A stretch of DNA of 64,000 bases, taken from contig NZ_LR594675.1 of assembly GCF_901827205.1 (NCBI RefSeq), positions 2,852,001 through 2,916,000 on the forward strand. The letters run 5' to 3'. Position 1 is the stretch's first letter, and each line of letters starts with the position of its first letter. The notes beneath the pieces were generated by a model. That model had not been told where the DNA came from. It ran no database searches and saw only the letters and a list, made by a program, of their open reading frames with translations. The stretch is from Variovorax sp. PBS-H4. GTDB taxonomy: Bacteria; Pseudomonadota; Gammaproteobacteria; Burkholderiales; Burkholderiaceae_C. A program made the position numbers and the translations under genes. This document shows, piece by piece, positions 35,801-45,743 of this stretch.

Positions 35801-37710
35801 ATGTTGTGACCTTCCAGGGCCCGCTAATGCCCGCAGACGTCGCCGTCCGACGGGAAGGTGCCGATCTCGTGCTGGTGTACGGGGCGGGAGACAGCGTCAC
35901 CGTCAGGCGCTGGTTCGAATCTGCGTCGAACCGGATCGAGGAGGTTCAATTCGCCGACGGCACCGCGTGGAACGTGGTGCAACTCCAGGCCCTTGCCGAA
36001 TGGCGCCCGCCGATCGTCGGCACGCCGGCCAACGACACCTTGAACGGCACCTCCGGTAACGACACGCTAGAGGGGCTTGCCGGTAACGACACGCTCGACG
36101 GAAAAGCCGGTGCGGACGTGATGGCCGGTGGCCTCGGCAACGACATCTACTACGTCGACAACAACGCCGACGTGGTGACCGAGCTGGCCGACGAAGGCAT
36201 CGACGCGGTCCGCACCAACATCAGCCACACGCTGGCGGCCAACGTCGAGGGCCTGATGCTCAACACGACGACAGACATCAACGGCACGGGCAATACGCTC
36301 GACAATGTTCTGTACGCCGGCGCGGGCAACAACGTGCTCGACGGCCAGGGCGGCAGCGACTACGTGTCCTACATCTATGCCGGCTCCGCCGTGAACGTCA
36401 GCCTGGCGGCCACCGGCGCGCAGGCCACGGGCGGCAGCGGCTTCGACACGCTGTGGAACATCGAGAACCTCTACGGCAGCAACTACGACGATGTCCTGAT
36501 CGGCAGCCCCATTGCCAACATGCTCAACGGCGGGATCGGCGCGGACACCCTGAGGGGCGGCGCGGGCAACGACATCTACTACGTCGACAACAGCGCCGAC
36601 GTGGTGACCGAGCTGGCCAATGAAGGCACGGACCTCGTGCTAGGCACTATCAGCTACACGCTCTCGGCCAACGTCGAGAACCTCACCTTGACCGGCACGG
36701 CGGCCATCGATGCCACCGGCAACGAACTGGACAACCTGCTGACCGGCAATGCCGCGAACAACACCTTGAGCGGTGGTTCAGGCAACGACACGCTCAACGG
36801 GAGCGCCGGTGCCGACACCATGACGGGCGGCGTGGGCAACGACATCTACTTCGTCGACAACACCGCCGACGCAGTGATCGAGCTGGCAGGCGAAGGCACC
36901 GACACGGTTCGCACCACCATCACCCACACGCTGGCGGCCAATGTCGAGAACCTGATGCTCAACTCGACAGCGGCCATTGACGGCACCGGCAATGCGCTGG
37001 GCAACGTTCTGTACGCCGGGGCCGGCAACAACGTGCTCGATGGTCTGGGGGGCAACGACTGGGTCTCGTATGTCTATTCCGGCTCCGCGGTGACCGTCAG
37101 CCTGGCGGCCAACGGGGCGCAAGCCACGGGCGGCTCCGGCACCGACACGCTGCGCAACGTCGAGTACCTTTTCGGCAGCAACTACAACGACATCCTGACC
37201 GGCAGCAGCACGACCAATGCACTCAGCGGCGGGCTCGGCGACGATACGCTGATCGGCGGCCAGGGAGCGGACACGCTCATCGGCGGCACGGGCAACGACA
37301 CCTACCGCTACCGCTCGGGCGACGGCAACGACACGGTGTCGGAAGCAGGCGGCGACGACACGGTGGAACTGCTGGACCTCAACCCGGGTGACGTGCGCAT
37401 CGTGCAGGGCCTCAACGGAAACCTCGACCTGATCGTCGATGCACTCACCGGCCAGACCATCACGCTGGACCTGAATCTGGTGTCCCCCGGCTGGTCGGCA
37501 GACGGCTCGCAAGTGGAGCATCTGCGCTTCGCCGACGGGACGGTGTGGAACAGCGAGCAGATGCGTGCCGCCGCGGAGCTGGAAAGAAGCGTGAGCCTCA
37601 TGGTGCAGGCGATGGCCACCTTCGCGGTGCCGGCGCCCGGCCTGGTGACTTCGACGTCATTGGATGATCAATCCAGGCTAGCGCCTGTACTTGCCGCCAG
37701 CTGGGGCTAG
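29884..37710 (+). CDS. Giant RTX lipase, predicted type I-secreted effector
   Basis: 2608 aa from a GTG start two bases after the upstream membrane-protein gene. Approximate order: N-terminal tag (YLKYANLQMASEAL) 8-21; lipase domain to about 420 with nucleophile Ser169 in GYSLGGH; post-lipase domain to about 640; RTX block 660-722; Calx-beta-like segment 838-951; RTX 1002-1054; swapped module 1055-1128; long RTX block 1119-1515 with a roughly 37-residue higher-order unit (FHGxDxLDG, GDDxLxGGGxDD, GDD); RTX 1619-1722; cadherin-like segment 1816-1912; and RTX 2043-2480 containing three NDIYYVDN-type units. Calcium-binding GGxGxDxLx repeats and position next to an HlyB/HlyD exporter indicate type I secretion. 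Substrate (phospholipid or triglyceride) unknown; cell-killing is inference. Confidence 0.85.
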   Translation: MSANEISVYLKYANLQMASEALYSFREGQADEEALPGTTRSYASLSAADLMAGNGRSSKFTLEEAQEFVRDWAVVEHISNTTTGFSGTLFQALRTDESRGITAGELVISFRSTEFIDDAARDNQATNSLEIKEKGWAFGQIDDMKTWVDTLYASGKIAATEPLTVTGYSLGGHLATAFNLLYPSAAASTYTFNGAGVGALKNGASLSGVVAEFHRLRENADGSQIAFGDSLVQARYVELRSSFASGVMPTIDDIASVRLLAVGSPTAFADSEMLASALERVRSIMQEAVRVSTLSDPSGKPLEVSGSNIAATGLDYQLAVLFASKKTEAQYADVAQGGWAAYAGRHLATGAPWSNFHDLYGANAPSAVSNSQLHYGQDVPIFIEDQPLFRGNVLFSALGASALNAEAKLLVNNFGANDFGDTHSLVLLVDSLSVQNTLAQIDPTLTQATLNAIFAAASAIKAEASLGFQGKAEGDVLENVIKSLAAMFDVNIASMAARLDGGTWANADDRAVFHRNLKTISSKVAELDIGEQAVIRASGSDLQVAARTDFGAVAALIELSPFWIAGKDAATKATLETVWEFVHGEDFLAWQEDKSAAVPTTFTNEWIADRATMLGLVVQRNASNTQGVLPGSENLRYYDAASDTQILVGSGSSQRKQFFFGGDEADTVSGQGFGDHLYGGAGADTLSGLGGDDYLQGDAGNDTLEGGIGNDTLVGGTGADTYRFEGTFGKDTLRDSDGLGSIVLDDQTLTGGAGTGKRNTWCSEDPAGNRIDYLVQDDAASATGKTLLVSRQGDSAHTITLRDFDLDQARSDAGYLGMRLQGPRLVLQQAGGGNPFADPHFEPEQGTSRIEEGGAAGYVLYLDQAASAGDTLTLSLSALAGQFQLLHGGTSIPAAGAVITLVEGQSEVHFALMQQGEISADALAQLSATYRGGSVTADSNAWELTVEDAGEQARTYLGDQHPSLSEGGFYDWSSVHWASDGTLEGGVADAGFNDVIVGQADNNRIEGLGGNDALDGAGGNDVVDGGEGDDLLAGGAGSDLIRGGGGNDWILSAHALGLSPRRSPDQTWNPPAGTATWTKGSTWGVYETGNTYVLEGGASLTPDDKADVVFAGDGHDYVIGGRGNDHLDGQAGDDILWGNGGADVLAGSAGNDWLMGDGLAEAGHVNSTPEALHGNDVLDGGDGNDHLLGDGGEDALYGGAGEDTLRGDRPEFELAGTAHGEDYLDGQDGNDILLGGGKGDALYGGAGNDRMWGDDENEDQLPGTFHGSDFLDGEAGDDQLVGGGADDTLIGAAGADLMLGDDREANLAGRFHGADWLEGGSGDDTLIGGGGNDILFGGQDDDILVGDDQGQDLLAAEFHGNDELDGEEGDDQLTGGGKDDTLLGGAGNDFLRGDDDVMEQLAAQWHGNDLLDGGDGDDILLGDGGDDILRGGAGDDWLAGEDQASTDAATRLIGDDQLDGGDGADTLIGGAGNDLLDGGSGNDSLHGGAGNDTLDGGAGADWMSGGAGDDIFRVALSDNDTVGDFGRGTDRIVLQGALPQDLTVTAAGATLHLQGSGGALVLENCLRNGDTQAGIEFADGTVWRRSDLISRLDLDIPSQAWLDHAELLVAQPEGGRLVGDIGSSVMVGREGHDVFEDLGGDDFFYGGAGGDLLHGENGNDLLDGGTGSDVLLGGPGSDVLLGGEGDDALVAVGQTSHVQIYDDPSTEVDILDGGPGNDNLLGGWGGMGGDHSIYLFGYGDGRDTISGGTDNLIRFKPGVSPEDVVIFCNQGRVVYWLSAADQISESQSTWQTGHIEFADGTVWDRAEIDARTMDTALELAGPRTLQLHVHEGQGFQMDLPEGFFAPGSRSGQVSYATADGLPGITVDPHTGSISATSELFSGNLWFWAEPWITITATDELGARQTIEVGVWLQRPDASFGSVIVGTRDADWLWTSDGDDVVYGGAGNDDYVFRPGDGHDIIEEGNPLATADFDVVTFQGPLMPADVAVRREGADLVLVYGAGDSVTVRRWFESASNRIEEVQFADGTAWNVVQLQALAEWRPPIVGTPANDTLNGTSGNDTLEGLAGNDTLDGKAGADVMAGGLGNDIYYVDNNADVVTELADEGIDAVRTNISHTLAANVEGLMLNTTTDINGTGNTLDNVLYAGAGNNVLDGQGGSDYVSYIYAGSAVNVSLAATGAQATGGSGFDTLWNIENLYGSNYDDVLIGSPIANMLNGGIGADTLRGGAGNDIYYVDNSADVVTELANEGTDLVLGTISYTLSANVENLTLTGTAAIDATGNELDNLLTGNAANNTLSGGSGNDTLNGSAGADTMTGGVGNDIYFVDNTADAVIELAGEGTDTVRTTITHTLAANVENLMLNSTAAIDGTGNALGNVLYAGAGNNVLDGLGGNDWVSYVYSGSAVTVSLAANGAQATGGSGTDTLRNVEYLFGSNYNDILTGSSTTNALSGGLGDDTLIGGQGADTLIGGTGNDTYRYRSGDGNDTVSEAGGDDTVELLDLNPGDVRIVQGLNGNLDLIVDALTGQTITLDLNLVSPGWSADGSQVEHLRFADGTVWNSEQMRAAAELERSVSLMVQAMATFAVPAPGLVTSTSLDDQSRLAPVLAASWG
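33045..33269 (+). repeat. Swapped module, copy 2 of 2
   Basis: Partner of 28638-28862. Here the module is embedded between RTX blocks of the 2608-aa protein, preceded by GGGGNDWILSAH rather than by the post-lipase domain. Confidence 0.85.
36013..37320 (+). repeat. Tandem protein-level repeats in the C-terminal RTX region
   Basis: Three units built on GNDIYYVDNxADVVxEL and HTLAANVENLxL (near 36139, 36566 and 36838) alternate with two units containing NNVLDGxGG, GSAVxVSLAA and GAQATGGSG (near 36328 and 37027). DNA identity between units is high, so unequal recombination is likely. Confidence 0.8.
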
Positions 37711-37769
37711 GCGCTGAGCAAAGGGGCGGCGCTGGCGTTCCTTGAGAACCCCGGGGAGTCGCACCCGGA

Positions 37770-39266
37770 TCAGACCAACGTCGCCCGTCGCACCGCCAGC
37801 TCCCACCGCGCCATCTTCTCCTCGGCCTTCTCCCGGCTCAGCGTGGGCAGGAAGCGCCGCTCCACGCGCCACTGCTTCGACAACTCGCCGACATCGCGGT
37901 ACACGCCGGTCGACAGGCCGGCGAGGTACGCAGCGCCGAGCGCCGTGGTCTCGATGACCTCCGGCCGCACCACCGGAATGCCCAGCAGATCCGCCTGGAA
38001 CTGCATCAGCAGGTCGTTGACGGCCGCGCCGCCATCCACCCGCAGCTCGGCCACCGGCGCACCTCCGGCAGCGACGGCATCGCGGCTCATCGCCTGCAGC
38101 AGCGCGGCGCTTTGGTAGGCGATGCTCTCCAGTGCCGCGCGCGCAATGTGCGCCACCGCGGTGCCGCGCGTCAGGCCTGTGATGGTGCCGCGCGCGTCGG
38201 CGTTCCAGTAGGGCGCGCCCAGCCCCGTGAAGGCCGGCACCATCATCACGCCGCCGGCATCGGGCACGCTCTCGGCCAGCGCTTGGACTTGCGCGCTGCC
38301 CTGGATGGCCTTCAACCCGTCGCGCAGCCACTGCACCACCGCGCCGCCGACGAAGACGCTGCCCTCCATCGCATACTGCGGCGGCATGCCGGTCGTCTGC
38401 GCGGCACTGGTCACGAGCAGGCCGTTGTGCGAAGGCTGGAAGGCGCCGCCCGTGTGCATCAGCAGAAAGCAACCGGTGCCGTAGGTGTTCTTGGCCATGC
38501 CGGCCTCGAAGCAGGCCTGGCCGAAGAGGGCGCTCTGCTGGTCGCCGGCCACGCCGCCGATAGGCAAGGGGCGATCGAAGAGACCGGCATCGGTGTCGGC
38601 GAAATGCGTGCTCGATGGCTTGACCTCGGGCATCAGCGAGGCGGGGATGTCCAGCGCCTTCAGCAGGTCGGCATCCCACCGATGCGTGTGCACGTTGAAG
38701 AGCATTGTGCGCGAGGCATTGGTGACGTCGCTCACATGCAGCTTGCCGCCGGTCAGCTGCCAGATCAGCCAGCTGTCGACGGTGCCGAAAGCCAGCTCGC
38801 CGCGGTCGGCCGCTGCGCGCGCTCCGGGCACGTTGTCGAGCAGCCAGCGCAGCTTGGTGCCGGAGAAGTAGGCGTCGATCACCAGCCCCGTCTTCTCCTG
38901 GATGGTGTCGGCCATGCCGTCCTCGCGCAGCTTGGCGCACAGCGGCTCGGCGCGCCGGTCCTGCCAGACGATGGCGTGATGCACGGGCTGCCCGGTCTTC
39001 CGGTTCCACAGCACGGTGGTCTCGCGCTGGTTGGTGATGCCGATCGCGTGGATGTCGCTCGCCGTGAGCCTGGCCTTGGCCAGCACCTCGTGCGCGGTGG
39101 CGAGCTGGCTCTGCCAGATCTCCAGCGGGTCATGCTCGACCCAGCCGGGCTGCGGGTAGATCTGCGTGAGCTCCTTCTGGGCGAGGGCGACGATGCGCCC
39201 CTCGCCGTCGAACACGATGCTGCGGGAGCTGGAGGTGCCCTGGTCGAGGGCGAGCAGGTAGGTCAT
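37770..39266 (-). CDS. glpK: Glycerol kinase
   Basis: 498 aa, the normal length. Family motifs include the N-terminal phosphate loop LALDQGTSSSRSIVF, YPQPGWVEHDPLEIW, and the FGGY-type C-terminal block LRVDGGAAVNDLLMQFQADLL. It phosphorylates glycerol to sn-glycerol-3-phosphate with ATP in the cytoplasm, trapping it after uptake. It lies 16 bases downstream of glpR on the same strand, back to back with glpD and the transporter operon, and convergent with the RTX gene. No clear terminator is seen in the 59-base gap at 37711-37769. Confidence 0.97.
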   Translation of the reverse strand: MTYLLALDQGTSSSRSIVFDGEGRIVALAQKELTQIYPQPGWVEHDPLEIWQSQLATAHEVLAKARLTASDIHAIGITNQRETTVLWNRKTGQPVHHAIVWQDRRAEPLCAKLREDGMADTIQEKTGLVIDAYFSGTKLRWLLDNVPGARAAADRGELAFGTVDSWLIWQLTGGKLHVSDVTNASRTMLFNVHTHRWDADLLKALDIPASLMPEVKPSSTHFADTDAGLFDRPLPIGGVAGDQQSALFGQACFEAGMAKNTYGTGCFLLMHTGGAFQPSHNGLLVTSAAQTTGMPPQYAMEGSVFVGGAVVQWLRDGLKAIQGSAQVQALAESVPDAGGVMMVPAFTGLGAPYWNADARGTITGLTRGTAVAHIARAALESIAYQSAALLQAMSRDAVAAGGAPVAELRVDGGAAVNDLLMQFQADLLGIPVVRPEVIETTALGAAYLAGLSTGVYRDVGELSKQWRVERRFLPTLSREKAEEKMARWELAVRRATLV

Positions 39267-39282
39267 GTGAAAACCTCGTGGA

Positions 39283-40053
39283 TCAGTGTTCGCGCGCGAT
39301 CTCGCAACGGACCTGTGCGCGCTCGAGCAACTCGGGGAACGGCGGCGGCGGCTCGGCGTCGGTGAACAGGCAGTCGATCTGCGACAGCGTGGCCAGCTCG
39401 ATCATGGCAGGGCGGTTGAACTTGCTCGCGTCGGCCGCGAGCCAGACCTCGCGTGCTTGCGCAATGATGGTCTGCGCCACCTTCACCTCGCGCAGGTCGA
39501 AGTCGCGCAGCGTGCCGTCGGCCTCGATGCTGGAGACGCCGATCAGCGCGATGTCGACCTTGAACTGGCGGATGAAGTCGACCGTGGCCTCGCCCACGAT
39601 CGCGCGATCGCGCAGCCGCACCGAGCCGCCGGCCACGATCACTTCGCAGTTCGGGTTGTCGCTGAGGATCGTCGCCACGTTGAGGTTGTTGGTGATCACG
39701 CGCAGCCCGGTGTGCTGCAGCAAGGCCTTGGCGATGGCCTCGGTGGTGGTGCCGATGTTGAGGATCAGCGAGCAGTCGTTCGGCACCCGCGCGGCCACGG
39801 CGCGCGCGATGCGGGCCTTGCCCTCGGCATGCAGGTTCTCGCGCTGCCGGTAGCCGATGTTCTCGGTGGTCGAGCTCGGCACCCGCACGCCCCCATGAAA
39901 ACGCCTGAGCAGTCCCTCGTCGGCCAGGCGCTGCACGTCGCGGCGCACCGTCTGGAGGGTCACGCCGAGCATGTCCGCCAGCTGCTCGACCGTGACCGAG
40001 CCGCGCGTGCGCACGGTGTTGAGGAGCTTGAGTTGTCGGGGATTCGAATTCAC
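39283..40053 (-). CDS. glpR: DeoR-family repressor of glycerol metabolism
   Basis: 256 aa. The N-terminal DeoR winged helix (RGSVTVEQLADMLGVTLQTVRRDVQRLADEGLLRR read in pieces, residues about 17-52) precedes the DeoR C-terminal sensor domain (NIGTTTEAIAKALL, TNNLNVA). GlpR proteins repress glp genes until glycerol-3-phosphate binds. It is divergent from glpD and upstream of glpK, so it can control both directions and itself from the 99-base interval 40054-40152. Confidence 0.92.
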   Translation of the reverse strand: MNSNPRQLKLLNTVRTRGSVTVEQLADMLGVTLQTVRRDVQRLADEGLLRRFHGGVRVPSSTTENIGYRQRENLHAEGKARIARAVAARVPNDCSLILNIGTTTEAIAKALLQHTGLRVITNNLNVATILSDNPNCEVIVAGGSVRLRDRAIVGEATVDFIRQFKVDIALIGVSSIEADGTLRDFDLREVKVAQTIIAQAREVWLAADASKFNRPAMIELATLSQIDCLFTDAEPPPPFPELLERAQVRCEIAREH

Positions 40054-40090
40054 GCGAAATGGAACAGAGCGCAGGGCGCGCTACTTTAGA

Positions 40091-40105
40091 ACGAAAGAAA
40101 ACGAA
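40091..40105. promoter_or_regulatory. Possible GlpR operator in the glpR-glpD divergent region
   Basis: ACGAA-AGAAA-ACGAA is a direct repeat of ACGAA ten bases apart between the divergent glpR and glpD starts, where an operator is expected. The site is inferred from position; it does not match the E. coli GlpR palindrome. Confidence 0.3.
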
Positions 40106-40152
40106 TGCGCCAAGGGTTAACGAGGAGGAAAATCGCGCTTTAAGGAACCAAA

Positions 40153-41792
40153 ATGAAAAAAACCGAAAACGCTCCAGGCGAAATTCGCACAATCAAAACC
40201 CAGACCGTGAGCGCCACCCCCTTATCCCCGCCGGCCACCGAGGCCGCCTGCGACGTGCTGATCGTCGGGGGCGGCATCAACGGCTGCGGCATCGCACGCG
40301 ACCTGGCCGGCCGCGGCTGGCGCGTGCTGCTGTGCGAGAAGGACGATCTCGCGGCGCACACGTCTTCCTCGTCCACCAAGTTGATCCACGGCGGGCTGCG
40401 CTACCTCGAGTACTACGAGTTCTCGCTGGTGCGCAAGGCGCTGCAGGAGCGCGAGGTGCTGCTGCGCAGCGCGCCGCACATCATGTGGCCGTTGCGCTTC
40501 GTGATGCCGCACGACCCTTCCATGCGGCCGGCCTGGATGGTGCGCATCGGGCTCTTCCTGTACGACCACCTGGCCCGGCGCGAGGTGCTGCCGGGCTCGC
40601 GTTCGGTGGACCTGCGCGCGCACGCCGCCGGCGCGCCGCTCAAGCCGCGGTTCAAGCGCGGCTTCGTGTATTCGGATGGCTGGGTCGACGATGCGCGGCT
40701 CGTGGTGCTGAACGCCCTGGACGCGCGAGCCAAGGGTGCGGAGGTGCTGACGCGCACGCGCTGCCTCGGCGCGCAGCGCGATGCCGAGGGCTGGACCGCG
40801 GTGCTCGAAGGCCCGGCCGGGCGCCGCACGGTACGCGCCCGCGCGGTGGTCAATGCGGCGGGACCCTGGGCCGAGTCCTTTCTGCGCGGCGTCGCGCGGT
40901 CCGCGCAGGGCGAGGCGCTGGCCACGCGGCACCTGCGCCTGGTCAAGGGCAGCCACATCGTGGTGCCGCGCCTCTTCACCCACGACCACGCCTACATCTT
41001 CCAGAACCCCGACAAGCGCATCATCTTCGCGATCCCCTACCAGGATGCCTTCACGCTGATCGGCACGACCGACATCGAGTTGAGCGGCGACGACCCCGGC
41101 GCGGCACGCATCGGCGCGGACGAGATCGACTATCTCTGCACCCAGGCCAGCCGCTATCTGGAGAAGCCGGTCGTGCCGGCGGACGTGGTCTGGACCTACT
41201 CCGGCGTACGCCCACTGCTCGACGATGCCTCGGGCGACCCTTCGGCGGTCACGCGCGACTACATGCTCGAATCGAACACCACCGCGGCGCCGCTGCTGTC
41301 GGTGTGGGGCGGCAAGATCACGACCTTTCGCAAGCTTTCCGAGGATGCGGCCGACGAGGTGGGCCGGATGCTCGGCGAATCGCGCCCGGCCTGGACCGAG
41401 GGTGCCTTCCTCGCAGGCGGCGACCTGTCTGGCTGGATCGGTGCCGCCACTCGGCCCGACGAGGACTTCGAGCGCTTCGTCACCGCTGTCCGTGCAAAGC
41501 ACCCCTGGCTCGATGGCACTTTGGCGCGCCGGCTCGCGCGCGCCTACGGCGACCGCATCGCGGCCGTGATCGTGGATGCGCAATCGATGAACGACATGGG
41601 CGAAGCGGTCGCGCCCGGCCTGCACGAGCGCGAGCTGCGCTACCTGCAGGACGAGGAATGGGCGTGCAGTGGCGAGGACGTGCTGTGGCGGCGCTCCAAG
41701 CTGGGCCTGCACTACACCCCGGAAGAACGCGAACGGGTCGGTGCCTGGATGCAGCAGCAGGCCTCCACCCCCAGCCAGCACGAAGGAGTTGC

Positions 41793-41802
<10 letters not shown>
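40153..41802 (+). CDS. glpD: Glycerol-3-phosphate dehydrogenase, FAD-dependent (aerobic type)
   Basis: 549 aa, starting at ATG 40153 after AAGGA. The FAD dinucleotide motif VGGGINGCGIARDLAGRGW lies at about residues 38-56, with the family blocks SSSTKLIHGGLRYLEYYEF and YAFSGVRPLL-like WTYSGVRPLLDD. This membrane-associated enzyme oxidises glycerol-3-phosphate to dihydroxyacetone phosphate and passes electrons to quinone. It overlaps glpS by ten bases and heads the transporter operon, linking uptake to catabolism. Confidence 0.96.
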
Positions 41803-42866
<1,064 letters not shown>

Positions 42867-42867
42867 C

Positions 42868-43938
42868 GTGGCACGCATCGACCTCGACCTGGCCCATGCC
42901 TACCGGCCCAACCCCAAGCAGGACAGCGACTATGCGCTGCTGCCGCTCAAGATGAGCTTCCGCGACGGCGGCGCCTATGCCTTGCTCGGCCCCTCGGGCT
43001 GCGGCAAGACCACCATGCTCAACATCATCTCGGGCCTGCTGGTTCCCTCGCGCGGCACCGTCAGCTTCGACGGGCGCGATGTCACGCACGCGTCGCCGCA
43101 GGAGCGCAACATTGCCCAGGTGTTCCAGTTCCCCGTGATCTACGACACCATGACCGTGGCCGAGAACCTCGCCTTTCCCCTGCGCAACCGCAAGCTGCCC
43201 GCCGAGCAGATCAGGAAGCGCGTGGGCGAGATCGCCGAGATGCTCGACATGAGCGGCCAGCTGAACCAGCGCGCCGCCGGGCTCGCAGCCGATGCCAAGC
43301 AGAAGATCTCGCTGGGCCGCGGGCTGGTGCGCAGCGACGTGTCGGCCGTGCTCTTCGACGAGCCGCTGACGGTGATCGATCCCAACCTCAAGTGGCAGTT
43401 GCGGCGCAAGCTCAAGCAGATTCATCGCGAGCTCAAGCTCACGCTGATCTATGTCACGCACGACCAGGTCGAAGCGCTCACCTTTGCGGAGGAGGTGATG
43501 GTCATGACACGCGGCAAGGCCGTGCAGGTGGGCAGCGCCGATGCGCTGTTCGAGCGGCCGGCCCACACCTTCGTCGGCCATTTCATCGGCTCGCCGGGCA
43601 TGAACTTCCTGCCGGTGCAAAGCAGCGGACGGTCGCTCGAGATCGCCGGCATGCGGCTGACGACCCCGCGCACGCTGCCCGAGGGCGCGCTCACGCTCGG
43701 CATCCGCCCCGAGTACGTCACGCTGGCCGAGCCCAACGCGGCCGGTGCCCTGGCGGCCAGCGTGGTGCAGCTGCAGGACGTGGGCACGCACCAAATGCTC
43801 ACGGCGCGGGCAGGGGAGAGCGTGATCAAGGCACGGCTTCCATCCGACGTGCAGGTGCCGTCGATCGGCGCGCCGGTCTGGCTGAAGGTGGTGGACACGC
43901 ACACCTGCTTCTATCGTGATGAGGAGCTCGTGGCATGA
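42868..43938 (+). CDS. glpT: Glycerol ABC transporter ATP-binding protein GlpT
   Basis: 356 aa from a GTG start one base after the glpS stop (MARIDLDLAHAYRP). Walker A GPSGCGKTT, Walker B AVLFDEPLTVID and switch histidine VTHDQVEAL are canonical. The ABC signature is degenerate: residues 139-145 read LAADAKQ instead of LSGGQ. A C-terminal TOBE-like domain is present. With GlpS this predicts one complete and one degenerate ATP site. Not to be confused with the E. coli glycerol-3-phosphate antiporter of the same name. Confidence 0.9.
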   Translation: MARIDLDLAHAYRPNPKQDSDYALLPLKMSFRDGGAYALLGPSGCGKTTMLNIISGLLVPSRGTVSFDGRDVTHASPQERNIAQVFQFPVIYDTMTVAENLAFPLRNRKLPAEQIRKRVGEIAEMLDMSGQLNQRAAGLAADAKQKISLGRGLVRSDVSAVLFDEPLTVIDPNLKWQLRRKLKQIHRELKLTLIYVTHDQVEALTFAEEVMVMTRGKAVQVGSADALFERPAHTFVGHFIGSPGMNFLPVQSSGRSLEIAGMRLTTPRTLPEGALTLGIRPEYVTLAEPNAAGALAASVVQLQDVGTHQMLTARAGESVIKARLPSDVQVPSIGAPVWLKVVDTHTCFYRDEELVA

Positions 43939-44020
43939 ACGCAGCGCAGAACCGCTTCAAGCAAGCTCCCGCCCCCTTGGGGGGCAGCGAGGACACGAAG
44001 TGCCGAGCGTGGGGGCAGAT

Positions 44021-44024
<4 letters not shown>
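43935..44024 (+). CDS. 29-codon bridging frame between glpT and glpP, created by an inserted element
   Basis: ATG 43935 overlaps the glpT stop (ATGA), the frame runs 29 codons through the inserted repeat, and its TGA (44022-44024) overlaps the glpP ATG (44021). A ribosome can therefore pass from glpT to glpP without leaving the mRNA. The peptide (beginning MNAAQNRFKQAP) is probably only a by-product of coupling. Confidence 0.45.
43942..44020 (+). mobile_element. 79-bp palindrome-bearing element with 7-bp direct repeats, inserted between glpT and glpP
   Basis: The segment is flanked by ATGAACG at 43935-43941 and 44021-44027, the form of a target-site duplication. It contains the stem GCCCCC / GGGGGC (43971-43985) and a G-rich right end (GAGCGTGGGGGCAG). 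Removing one repeat plus the segment would restore a simple ATGA overlap between glpT and glpP. No coding capacity for a transposase, so it would be a non-autonomous REP/MITE-like unit. Confidence 0.5.
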
Positions 44025-44907
<883 letters not shown>

Positions 44908-44911
<4 letters not shown>

Positions 44912-45732
44912 GCGCCGATATGAACGAGCGACGCTTCCGCAAGCGCAGCATCTTCCTGCTGCTGTACATCCTGTTCGCCCTGTTGCCCATCTACTGGATG
45001 ATCAACATGAGCTTCAAGACCAACGAGGAGATCCTTTCGAGCTTCTCCTTCTTTCCGCAGCAGTTCACCTGGGCCAACTACGCGCGCATCTTCACCGACG
45101 AGTCGTGGTACTCGGGCTACATCAACAGCCTGATCTACGTGGGCATCAACACGGTGGTGTCGCTCACGGTGGCGTTGCCGGCAGCCTATGCCTTCTCGCG
45201 CTATTCCTTTCTCGGCGACAAGCACGTCTTCTTCTGGCTGCTGACCAACCGCATGACGCCGCCGGCCGTGTTCCTGCTGCCTTTCTTCCAGCTCTACACC
45301 ACCGTCGGGCTGATGGACACGCACCTGGGCGTCGCGCTGGCGCACCTGCTCTTCAACGTGCCGCTGGCGGTGTGGATCCTGGAAGGCTTCATGAGTGGTA
45401 TCCCGCGCGAGATCGATGAGACGGCCTACATCGACGGCTACTCCTTCCCGCGCTTCTTCCTCACCATCTTCCTGCCGCTGATCAAGGCGGGCGTGGGCGT
45501 TGCGGCCTTCTTCTGCTTCATGTTCAGCTGGGTCGAGCTGCTGCTGGCGCGCACGCTGACCAGCGTGAACGCCAAGCCCATCGTGGCAACGATGACGCGG
45601 ACGGTGAGTGCGTCCGGCATGGACTGGGCGACGCTGGCGGCCGCCGGCGTGCTCACGATCGTGCCCGGCGCGATCGTGATCTGGTTCGTGCGGCACTACA
45701 TCGCGAAAGGGTTCGCGATGGGGCGTGTCTAG
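44908..45732 (+). CDS. glpQ: Glycerol ABC transporter permease GlpQ
   Basis: 274 aa, starting MSADMNERRF at an ATGA overlap with glpP. Six TM segments; the first is FLLLYILFALLPIYWMINMSF, and the cytoplasmic EAA loop reads IPREIDETAYIDGYSFPRFFLTIFLP in MalG-like form. It is the second half of the glycerol channel. Not the E. coli phosphodiesterase GlpQ. Confidence 0.93.
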
Positions 45733-45743
45733 AGGAGACGGAG

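Noticed and set aside
40054..40152. A match to the E. coli GlpR operator
   Set aside because: No palindrome of the ATGTTCG type is present; only the ACGAA direct repeat is reported, at low confidence.
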